Assembly (NCBI GenBank): GCA_963828555.1
Contig: CAWHEL010000004.1
Span: forward strand, 1,364,001-1,428,000
DNA length: 64,000 nucleotides
Origin: JADJPO01 sp963828555
GTDB lineage: Bacteria; Actinomycetota; Actinomycetes; Actinomycetales; Kineosporiaceae
Direction of reading: 5' to 3'
The notes beneath the pieces were generated by a model, which saw nothing but the letters and a program-made list of their open reading frames with translations, ran no database searches and was not told the DNA's origin. Both the position numbers and the translations under genes were made by a program. This document shows positions 35,946 through 44,400 of this stretch, piece after piece; position 1 is the stretch's first letter; each line of letters opens with the position of its first letter.

Positions 35946-37805
35946 GTGACCTCTTCGACGGCCTCCTCGACCGACGTCGCCGAGACCGAGGCTCTGCGCG
36001 CGCTGCGGCGGGTGTTCGGCTACGACGCCTTCCGCGGCGACCAGCAGGCGATCATCGAGCACGTCTGCAGCGGGCGAGACGCCCTCGTCCTGATGCCGAC
36101 CGGCGGCGGCAAGTCGCTCTGCTACCAGATCCCCGCTCTGGTGCGCGAGGGCGTCGGCGTCGTCATCTCGCCGTTGATCGCGCTCATGCAGGACCAGGTG
36201 GACGCCTTGACCGCGCTCGGCGTGCGGGCGGGCTTCCTCAACTCCACGCAGGACCTCGAGGAGCGCCGGGCCGTGGAGCGGACGTTCGTGGCCGGCGAAC
36301 TCGATCTGCTCTACCTCGCCCCGGAGGGCCTGCGTGCACCCTCGACGATGCGCATACTCGAGCGCGGGAAGATCGCCCTCTTCGCCATCGACGAGGCGCA
36401 CTGTGTCGCGCAGTGGGGCCATGACTTCCGGCCCGACTACCTGATGCTGTCTGTGCTGCACGAGCGCTGGCCCGGTGTGCCGCGGATCGCGTTGACCGCG
36501 ACGGCCACCGCCGCGACCCACGCCGAGATCGCCGAACGGCTGGACCTGATCGGCGCCCGCCACTTCGTGGCCAGCTTCGACCGGCCCAACATCTGCTACC
36601 GGATCGCCCCGAAGCAGGAGCCACGCAAGCAGCTGCTCGACCTGCTGCGTACCGAGCACCCTGCAGATGCCGGGATCGTCTACTGCCTCTCCCGCGCCTC
36701 GGTGGAGACCACTTCCGCCTTTCTGGTGGCCAACAGCATTCCGGCGCTGCCCTACCACGCCGGGCTCGACGCCTCGACCCGGGCGGCGAACCAGTCCCGG
36801 TTCCTGCGCGAGGACGGTCTGATCATGGTGGCCACCATCGCGTTCGGGATGGGGATCGACAAGCCTGACGTGCGCTTCGTGGCCCACCTCGACCTGCCCA
36901 AGTCGATCGAGGGGTACTACCAGGAGACGGGCCGCGCCGGGCGTGACGGGCTGCCCGCCACCGCCTGGCTGGCCTACGGACTGCAGGACGTCGTGCAGCA
37001 GCGCAAGATGATCGACGGTTCCGCCGGTGGCCTGGCCCGCCGCCGAGTGCTCGCGGCCCATCTCGACGCCATGCTCGCGTTCTGCGAGACGGTCGCGTGC
37101 CGCCGGGTGAATCTGCTCGCCTACTTCGGACAACAGAGCGACCCCTGCGGCAACTGCGACACCTGCCTGAACCCTCCGCAGGCCTGGGACGGCACGGTGC
37201 CCGCCCAGAAGCTGCTCTCGACCGTGTACCGGCTGTATCGCGAGCGCAACCAGAAGTTCGGGGCCGGGCAGTCGATCGACATCCTGCTCGGGAAGAAGAC
37301 CGACAAAGTCGTTCAGTACCAGCACGATGCGCTCACCGTGTTCGGCATCGGCACCGACCTGAAGGACGGCGAGTGGAGGGCCGTCGTCCGCCAACTGCTC
37401 GCCCAGGGCCTGCTTGCCGTCGAGGGTGACTACGGCACACTCACCCTGACCGAAGCGAGCGGCGACGTGCTGGGCGGGCGGCGCCAGGTGATGATGCGCC
37501 GTGAACCCGAGCGGACGGCGTCCACCCGGCGAGGCCGGACCGCGAAGGCCGGCTCCGCGTCCGCCGCGGAGTTGCCTGCCCAGGCCCAGCCGGTGTTCGA
37601 CCGGCTGCGCGCCTGGCGAGCGGTGACCGCCAAGGAGGCAGGCGTCCCGGCTTATGTGATCTTCCACGACGCGACCCTGCGCCAGATCGCGGCCCAGTCC
37701 CCGGGGAGCCTGAACGAGCTCGCCACGATCAGCGGAGTCGGCGAGGCCAAACTGGCCAAGTACGGCCCGCAGATCCTCGACACCCTCACCACCCTTCTCG
37801 AGTAG
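35946..37805 (+). CDS. recQ: ATP-dependent DNA helicase RecQ
   Basis: A 619-residue 3'-5' helicase for recombination and repair. Motifs are in order: GDQQAIIEHV (motif 0), MPTGGGKSLCYQ (I), FAIDEAHCVAQWGHDF (II and the aromatic loop), ALTATAT (III), YCLSRASVE (IV), FGMGIDKPDVRFV (V) and QETGRAGRDG (VI). The zinc-binding cysteines are in ETVACRR and PCGNCDTC. The winged-helix RQC domain and a C-terminal HRDC domain (from about 545, ending with ISGVGEAKLAKYG) complete the protein. Start GTG 35946 has no strong ribosome-binding site. Confidence 0.95.
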   Translation: MTSSTASSTDVAETEALRALRRVFGYDAFRGDQQAIIEHVCSGRDALVLMPTGGGKSLCYQIPALVREGVGVVISPLIALMQDQVDALTALGVRAGFLNSTQDLEERRAVERTFVAGELDLLYLAPEGLRAPSTMRILERGKIALFAIDEAHCVAQWGHDFRPDYLMLSVLHERWPGVPRIALTATATAATHAEIAERLDLIGARHFVASFDRPNICYRIAPKQEPRKQLLDLLRTEHPADAGIVYCLSRASVETTSAFLVANSIPALPYHAGLDASTRAANQSRFLREDGLIMVATIAFGMGIDKPDVRFVAHLDLPKSIEGYYQETGRAGRDGLPATAWLAYGLQDVVQQRKMIDGSAGGLARRRVLAAHLDAMLAFCETVACRRVNLLAYFGQQSDPCGNCDTCLNPPQAWDGTVPAQKLLSTVYRLYRERNQKFGAGQSIDILLGKKTDKVVQYQHDALTVFGIGTDLKDGEWRAVVRQLLAQGLLAVEGDYGTLTLTEASGDVLGGRRQVMMRREPERTASTRRGRTAKAGSASAAELPAQAQPVFDRLRAWRAVTAKEAGVPAYVIFHDATLRQIAAQSPGSLNELATISGVGEAKLAKYGPQILDTLTTLLE

Positions 37806-37818
37806 GCCCTACCCCGCC

Positions 37819-37925
37819 AGATCGCCGTCTGTCATCGGTTTCCACCCAGTACCTGGGGGCAGACCCATGACTAGCTGTGATCTTGGTCGACCACGGAACG
37901 CCCTGGATCGTGATCTCCTTCGACG
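37819..37925. repeat. Intergenic repeat cluster after recQ
   Basis: Three short signals share sequence with other intergenic elements in the window. AGATCGCCGTC at about 37820 equals part of the arm of the 23366 hairpin. The small perfect hairpin CCCAG-TAC-CTGGG (37845-37857) is followed by GGGGCAGACCCATGAC, similar to GGGGGAAACCCATGAC after the gene ending at 49289. CGTGATCTCCTTCGACG (37909-37925) is the right arm of the 11399-11472 hairpin with two changes. No coding potential. Confidence 0.45.
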
Positions 37926-37941
37926 TGTGGCGCTGACTGGC

Positions 37942-37997
37942 TTGACCGACCCGTGGATACCGAGTATTAATGCCTCTAGTAGGATAGATACTCGGTA
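37942..37997 (+). promoter_or_regulatory. Promoter with overlapping inverted-repeat operator for the PadR gene
   Basis: TTGACC (37942-37947), a 17-base spacer and TATTAA (37965-37970) form a good sigma-70-type promoter, rare in such GC-rich DNA. A perfect 10-base inverted repeat, TACCGAGTAT (37958-37967) and ATACTCGGTA (37988-37997), covers the -10 region and the start-site region, with half-sites 30 bases apart. AGTAT/ATACT dyads over their own promoter are typical PadR operators; autoregulation is inference. Confidence 0.6.
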
Positions 37998-38029
37998 TAT
38001 ACGTCATCGGTCAGGGTGGGGGTGAGTGC

Positions 38030-38473
38030 GTGTCGGTCCGGCAGGGGCTGCTGGTGCTGCTCACCGAGCGGCCGATGTACGGGGCTCAACTGCGTGCGGA
38101 GTTCGAAGGCCGTACGGCGGGGACCTGGCCAGTGAACGTCGGCCAGATCTACACGACGCTCGGTCGGCTGGAGCGGGACGGTCTGGTCCAGGGCCTGGGC
38201 GAGGACGCCGGGGGCCGCATCATCTACCGGCTCACCGAGGCCGGGCGCGCCGAGGCGGAGGCCTGGTGGACGGCGCCGGTGAACCGGGAGGGGAATCACC
38301 GGAGCGAGCTGGCCACCAAGCTTGCTCTCGCGGTCACGGCCCCGGGGGTGGATGTGCACCGCTTCGTCCAGGTGCAGCGCACTGCGACGCTGCACCAGCT
38401 TCAGGAGCTCACCCGCCAGAAGCACCTGTCGGTCGTCGGAGCCACGGGGGGGTCCGGCGACCGACGGGTCTGA
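38030..38473 (+). CDS. PadR-family transcriptional regulator, apparently frameshifted near its 3' end
   Basis: The 147-residue frame has the PadR winged helix: GLLVLLTERPMYGAQLRAEF, WPVNVGQIYTTLGRLERDGL and GRIIYRLTEAGRAEAEAWW. It ends abruptly after LSVVGATGGSGDRRV, just past a run of seven G at 38447-38453. A helical continuation of PadR character (ALVPALILDHLLFAAEAEVR, then WLDRVETRLA) is read in another frame and runs without a stop into the ABC ATPase. So the intact gene probably ran to about 38640. Sequencing error in the G run, mutation or slippage can all explain it. Confidence 0.75.
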   Translation: MSVRQGLLVLLTERPMYGAQLRAEFEGRTAGTWPVNVGQIYTTLGRLERDGLVQGLGEDAGGRIIYRLTEAGRAEAEAWWTAPVNREGNHRSELATKLALAVTAPGVDVHRFVQVQRTATLHQLQELTRQKHLSVVGATGGSGDRRV

Positions 38474-38678
38474 CGGTGCATCCGGTCAGCCCGCCGGCGC
38501 TCTGGTCCCGGCCTTGATCCTGGATCACCTGCTGTTCGCCGCCGAGGCCGAGGTCCGCTGGCTGGACCGCGTGGAGACTCGGCTGGCGAACGCCGCCCGA
38601 GAACGTGATCATGCGCTGCTCACCGAGGACTCCCATCCCGGGTCGAGTCCTTCACCGACCGCTGGAGGAGTGGCCGCG

Positions 38679-39416
38679 ATGAACGGCGATGTCGTCGTCG
38701 AGCTCGACCAGGTCAGCCGGGTGCACGGCACCGGCGCCGCTGCGGTACAGGCCCTGAGCGGGGTCAGCGTGCAGGTGCGCGCGGGGGAGCTGGAGGCGGT
38801 GATGGGCCCCAGCGGGTCGGGCAAGTCCACGCTGCTCAACCTGGCGGGCGCGCTCGACGCCCCGACCAGGGGCCGGGTGATGATCGAGGGGCGGGACACC
38901 GCGACCCTCAGCCCGGATCAGCTCGCGGCGCTGCGCCGGCGCCGGATCGGCTTCGTCTTCCAGGACCTCAACCTGATCCCCTCGCTCACGGCGGCCGAGA
39001 ACGTGGCGCTGCCCCTGGAGCTGGACGGCGACGGCGCGCGCCGGGCCCGGTCGCGCGCCCTGGCCGCGCTGGAGGTGACCGGTGCGGCAGAACTGGCCGA
39101 TCGCTACCCCGACCAGATGTCCGGCGGCCAGAAGCAGCGGGTGGCGATCGCCCGAGCGCTGGTCGGCGAGCGCAGGTTCGTCCTTGCCGACGAGCCCACC
39201 GGAGCGCTGGACTCCCAGACCGGCGAAGAGGTGCTCCGGGTCCTTCGTGAACGCTGCGATGCCGGCATGGCCGGGCTGATGGTCAGCCACGAGCCGCGGC
39301 ATGCCGCGTGGGCCGACCGGGTCCTGCTTCTGCGCGACGGCGCGCTGGTCGACTCCACCGACGACGGTCCGGCCGGATCGCGGCTCGCGGAGCGCCCCGG
39401 AGGTGCTGCGCGATGA
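38679..39416 (+). CDS. ABC transporter ATP-binding protein (LolD/MacB type)
   Basis: A 245-residue ATPase with Walker A GPSGSGKST, Q-loop FVFQDLNL, signature MSGGQKQRVAIARAL, Walker B FVLADEPTGALDS and switch His in MVSHEP. ATG 38679 follows GGAGGAG; the same frame is open upstream into the displaced PadR tail. The next gene starts on its stop (ATGA), so the two form an exporter of the MacB/FtsX kind under PadR control. The permease looks damaged. Confidence 0.9.
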   Translation: MNGDVVVELDQVSRVHGTGAAAVQALSGVSVQVRAGELEAVMGPSGSGKSTLLNLAGALDAPTRGRVMIEGRDTATLSPDQLAALRRRRIGFVFQDLNLIPSLTAAENVALPLELDGDGARRARSRALAALEVTGAAELADRYPDQMSGGQKQRVAIARALVGERRFVLADEPTGALDSQTGEEVLRVLRERCDAGMAGLMVSHEPRHAAWADRVLLLRDGALVDSTDDGPAGSRLAERPGGAAR

Positions 39417-40517
39417 CGCTGGCCCCGGCCCCGCTCCCGCCGTCTGGCCCCCCCGCCGCCGCTCAGGACGGCCGACCTGCCCGGTGCACAGGCCGCCGTG
39501 TCCGGAGCGCTGCCGGGCGCGACCAGCACCACGGTGTCCACGCTGTGGTCGGGCAGGCCCGATCTGGAGATCAGGCAGGCACCGGACGCCGTCCTGATCT
39601 CCACCTGCCCAGCCGAACGCGCGCTGACGATCGGCTACGACGCCTCCGGCGTCACCAACGAGTGCCGCCTTCTCAGCGGCCGCGAGGGCGCGGCGGTGAT
39701 TCCGCTGGAGGAGATCACCCGTCGACTGTCCCTCACCGCGGCCGATGCGAACCGGGTCGGCACGGGTGCCCTGGTGCTGTCTGACCCGTCCCTGGCGGAT
39801 GTTGAGCGGTTGACCCTCCTGCTCGCCACGCCACCGGATCCGCAGGCCTCTCGGACCGGGCTGACCGCCGTGCGCTCCGCCACGCTACCGGTGGTCCACG
39901 TGCCCGCCGCGCGACTGCGTGACGGCAGCCTTCCGGCCGGGTTCGCTGCTGTGCTCGCCGACTCTGCCGTCGCCGATCTAGGCTTCCGCACCCGGCCGGA
40001 GGCATTGCTGGTCCGAGACCCGCAGGGACAGATCCCCGCGGAGGCCGAAGCCGCTGTGGCGGAACGGCTGCCGGTGCCGATGGTGGTCGAGCGAGGGGCC
40101 CACGACCCGCGGTTCGATCGCCTGATGATGATCTTCTATGCCGTGACCGGGCTGTTGTTGGTGATCGTCACCCTGATCGCTACCGCGCTCACAGTGACCG
40201 AGCAAAGGGCGGATGCCGCGACCCTGGCGGCCGTAGGGGCCACCCCATGGACCCGGCGAGCCTGGGCAGCTGCGCAGGCAGGTCTGATCGGCGCGGTGGG
40301 CGCTGTACTGGGGGTAGCGGTCGGGCTGGCGCCTGGAGTGGCGCTGGCCCATGAACTCACGGTCGGCTCCTTCGGGCCACCGGGCAACGGTGGCGCGGTG
40401 ATCCAGGTCCCCTGGCTGCCGCTGCTCGGCGTCGCCCTCGCGGTGTCGGCACTTGCGGCGCTGCTGGCCGGCGTCGCCGTGCGGCGTCTTCCGCCCCTCA
40501 CCCGGCGCCTCGACTGA
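39413..40517 (+). pseudogene. FtsX-like ABC permease, truncated and frameshifted
   Basis: ATG 39413 overlaps the ATPase stop as a normal permease start would, but after about 17 residues the frame is lost. From about 39468 another frame encodes an extracytoplasmic part (AQAAVSGALPGATSTT onward) and the C-terminal FtsX domain with three membrane segments (MIFYAVTGLLLVIVTLIATA, AGLIGAVGAVLGVAVGL, LGVALAVSALAALLAGVAV). The N-terminal membrane segment and most of the first FtsX domain of this usually 700-850-residue family are missing. The remaining 339 residues are unlikely to make a working permease. Confidence 0.7.
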
Positions 40518-40600
40518 GAGGTGCCGAGAAGATCTTGACGGGCCTACGCTGGGAAGTGGTGCTGGCCCCGCCCCGGCGCCGCACCTGACAGGGGGCTGAT

Positions 40601-40744
40601 GTGGACCTCACCGTAGCGGTGTACATCTTCTTCGCGGCGTTGTTGATCGTGCCGGCACTGCTCTGCATCCCGTTCGGACGCAGCGCTCGTTCCGTGCTCG
40701 ATCGGCTTCGGCCGACAACACCAGCCATCCGCTGGCGCGACTGA
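40601..40744 (+). CDS. Small 47-residue membrane protein
   Basis: GTG 40601 is preceded by AGGGGGC and opens a 47-codon frame: VDLTVAVYIFFAALLIVPAL followed by LCIPFGRSARS and a basic tail ending RWRD. One hydrophobic helix followed by positive charges suggests a single-pass inner-membrane protein with the tail inside. I do not recognise it. It lies between the permease remnant and the convergent DUF309 gene. Confidence 0.4.
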   Translation: MDLTVAVYIFFAALLIVPALLCIPFGRSARSVLDRLRPTTPAIRWRD

Positions 40745-40763
40745 ATCCACCTGGCCCGGGCGG

Positions 40764-41294
40764 CTAGCGAAGCCGCGGGGTGAGCTCGGCCGCAGCGACG
40801 CCGTCCAGGCCGGTCTCCTCGATCCGTGCAGCGAGCGCTCGGGCCCAGGCGGCGAGCGCGGCGACCGGCACCCCGACCGGCATGTCATCGGCGTCGACGA
40901 GCCCGCCGGCAGCGCGCCGGAGCAGGAGCACGGCGCCGACACGATTGCCTCGTTGCACGTGAGTGATGCCGACGGCCAGCTGGGCCAGTCCGCGCCACAC
41001 CTCACGTTCACTCTGGGGGGCTGCCTTCCACCGGCTCTCCAACACCTCGTGCGCCTGGAAGGCCAACCCCGCGTCGAGCAGGCCCTGTGCCGTCTTGAGC
41101 GTCTCCTGCGACGTCAACGACAGATCGTCGGGAATCGGGGAGACTCCCGGTGAACCGGGCGCCAACGGCCGTCCCAGCTCGTCGCGGGGGCGCGCATTGC
41201 GAGGGCGCCCTGAGGCGTCCCGATCCCTTGCCGCCTCAGACGTCACTCTGCCAGTCTCTCGCGCCGGACGGCTCCTGCCACCGGTCGCCGTCAC
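40764..41294 (-). CDS. DUF309 domain protein
   Basis: A 176-residue protein. The N-terminal 55 residues are charged and probably disordered; the helical domain contains the DUF309 signature FQAHEVLESRWKAAPQSERE and LAQLAVGITHVQRGN. The family has no established function. The start at 41294 is the longest possible; a start at the inner GTG would lose only the low-complexity part. It is divergent from the large pyruvate oxidoreductase gene, with about 110 bases between. Confidence 0.78.
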   Translation of the reverse strand: MTATGGRSRPARETGRVTSEAARDRDASGRPRNARPRDELGRPLAPGSPGVSPIPDDLSLTSQETLKTAQGLLDAGLAFQAHEVLESRWKAAPQSEREVWRGLAQLAVGITHVQRGNRVGAVLLLRRAAGGLVDADDMPVGVPVAALAAWARALAARIEETGLDGVAAAELTPRLR

Positions 41295-41406
41295 GGGACG
41301 ATCGACCCATGGGCCCCTGATGCGGCCCTATTAGCCTGGCGAGGCCTGTAGTCGACGGCTCTTGTCCGTTGCCGCCGTTCACCTCGACTTCGGATGGGCC
41401 AGCCTC

Positions 41407-44400
41407 ATGACCGCTCAGATGACACGCCAGCAGCCCCGATTCCCCGGCCTCCCCAGTGTCATCAACGGCAATGGCGCTCTCGCCCATGTGATGACCCACG
41501 TCTGCGGCGGGGTGATCGGTTACCCGATCACCCCCTCGACGGAGATCTCCGAGCTCTACGAGGCGGCCAGGGCCCAAGGCAGCGTGAACGTCTGGGGAAA
41601 GCACCCGTTCTTCTTCGAGCCCGAGGGTGAGCACTCGGCGCAGAGTGGCGCGCTCGGGGCAGCCCTGACCGGAGGTCAGTTCATCTCGAACGCCTCCTCC
41701 AGCCAGGGCATCCTCTACGCGATGGAGTCGCACTACGTCACCGTCGGGAAGAAGATCGGCGGCTTCGTTCTGCACGTGGCGGCCCGGGTCGTCTCCAAGC
41801 ACTCCCTGAACGTGATGGCCGGGCACGACGACGTCTATGCCCTGCTCTCCTCCGGCTACACGATCCTCTTCGGTGCCAACCCGCAGGAGGCGGCCGACCT
41901 GGCGGCGATCGCCTACCGCACCTCGGCGATATCGCTGATCCCGGTGGCCAACGCCATGGACGGCTTCGCCACCAGCCACATGCTCAGCGAAGCGCTGATG
42001 CCCGAGCCGGAACTGCTGCGTGAGTACCTCGGCGATCCGGCCGGCCGGATCGCGGCCCCGACGTTGGCCCAGGAGCTGCTCTTCGGCGCCAAGGGCCGGG
42101 TGTTCCAGCTGAACGCCTACCTCGACCGGCACCGCGACGACTTCGACGCCCCTGACCTGGCCGCGCTGAAGACCTGGCTGGCGGCGCACGCCGAGCAGGT
42201 CGAGTCGGACAACGCCGGCGACCTGATCGCCGAGACGACGATCTGGGTGCCGCAGGACATGCACGCCCAGTGGCGCCGGCAGTGGGTCAACGCCTTCGAG
42301 AAGGGCACCCGCCAGCTGGTTCCAGCCCTGGTCGACGTCAACAACCCCGGGCTGACCGGCCCGGTGCAGAACCAGCCCGACTTCCAAGCGGGTTCGGTGG
42401 ACCACCGGACCCACTTCGCCAGCGCGGTGCCGGCCCTGGTCCGCCAGGCGATGGCGGACTACTCCGAGCTCACCGGCCGGTCCTACGCACCGGTGCACAC
42501 CTATGACTGCGAGGACGCCGACTACGTGATGGTCGGTCTCGGCTCGGTCTGCGACGACGTCCGCGCCGTCCTGCCCCACCTTCGCAGCCTCGGCCTGAAG
42601 GTCGGCCTGGTCGCGATCAAGCTGCTGCAACCGTTCCCGGAGGGCGAGCTGGTCGCTGCGCTGAGCGGGGCGAAGGCTGTCACCGTGCTCGAGCGCTCGG
42701 ACCAGACGGCACTCACCTCGCTGGTCACCGCGGCCCTGTTCAAGGCGCGCGAGAACGCCCAGGCCAGCCGGCACCCCGGGATCCCGGCGCTCGAGGCGCT
42801 GCCGGTGCTCACCACGGCGATCTTCGGACTGGGCGGCCACGACCTGCAGCCGCGGCACCTCGTGGCGGCGGTCAAGAACATGGCCAAAGGCTCGCCCGCT
42901 CCGCTGATCTACCTCGGCTCGCAGTTCTTCGACTCCGCCAACGGCCGGGTAGGCGAGGTGCAGGAACGGTTGCGCGCGGCCTACCCCGAGACCGAATTGA
43001 TGGCGCTGGAGACCGAGGCCAACCCGGCGCTGCTGCCCGCCTCGGCGATGCGGATCCGGTTCCACTCGGTGGGCGGCTACGGCACCATCGCCACCGGCAA
43101 GCTGCTCACCGACATCCTGGCCGGCGTCCTCGGCATGCACTCGAAGTCGGCGCCCAAGTACGGCTCGGAGAAGAGCGGTGCGCCCACCAACTACTACATC
43201 ACCCTCAGCCCCGAACCAGTGCTGATCACCAACGCCGAGCTCGAAGAGGTCGAGGTGGTCATCTCGCCCGACCACAAGGCCTTCATCCACACCAACCCGC
43301 TGCGCGGTCTTGTCGAGGCCGGCACCTTCATCCTGCAGTCCAACCTGCCGGACGAAGAGGTCTGGCGCGAGCTGCCCGCCTACGCCCGGCGGACCATCCG
43401 GGAGAAGAAGATCCGGCTCGCCGTGGTCGACGCGTTCAGTGTGGCCAAGCGGCACGCCCCCACCTCCGACCTCGAGACCCGGATGATGGGCATCGCGTTC
43501 ATCGGCGCCGTGGCCGCGCACGTCGACCGGGTCTCCGCGGGAGCCTCCGAGGAGGCGATCCTGGCCAAGGTGCACGCCCAGATCGTGAAGAAGTTCGCCC
43601 GCAAGGGCGAGGCCGTGGTCGAGGGCAACATGTCGGTGATCCGCGACGGCATCGAGGCCACCCACCTGCTCGACTACGACGCCGAGGCCTTCCGGGCCAT
43701 CGATGCCCAGCCGGCCGGTCGCGCGGTGTTCTCCCGGGCAGGGCTGTCCGCCGCCATGTGCCCGAGCTCCACGGCCACGGCCACCAGCGGGCTGTTCGAC
43801 CCGGCCTACTACGAGGACGTCGCCGCCCGCCCGTTCCGGGAGGGCACGATCGGCGAGGCACCGGTGCTTCCGGGCATCGGCCTGTTCATGCCCGCCGGCA
43901 CGGCCGCCGGCAAGGACAAGGGGCTCTTCCGCCGCACCGTGCCGGCGATCGACGCCTCGCTGTGCACCGGGTGCATGGAGTGCGCACTGGTCTGCCCGGA
44001 CGCAGCCATCCCCAACACAGTGCACGAGATCCACGACCTGCTGCTGGCCGGGATCACGGCGATCGAGGCCACCGAGCCGCAGCGGGACGCCCTGCGCGCC
44101 CAGGTCTACGGCCTGGCCGAGCGGGTGCGGCAGGCCTACCGCTCCGGCACCGGTGCGGACCGGCCCTTCCACGAGATCGTGGCCGAGGCGGCCGGGGTGC
44201 TCAAGTGCGGACCGGTGTTCTCGCGCAACATCGACAAGCTGGTGGCGGTGCTGGCGACGTACCCGGTGGCCCACACCCGGCCGTTCTTCGACGCGGCGGA
44301 GAAGACCGCCCCGGGTACCGGCGGCCTGTTCGCCGCCACCCTCGACCCGTGGAAGTGCACCGGCTGCCTGGAGTGCGTGGAGGTGTGCGGCCCTGGGGCG

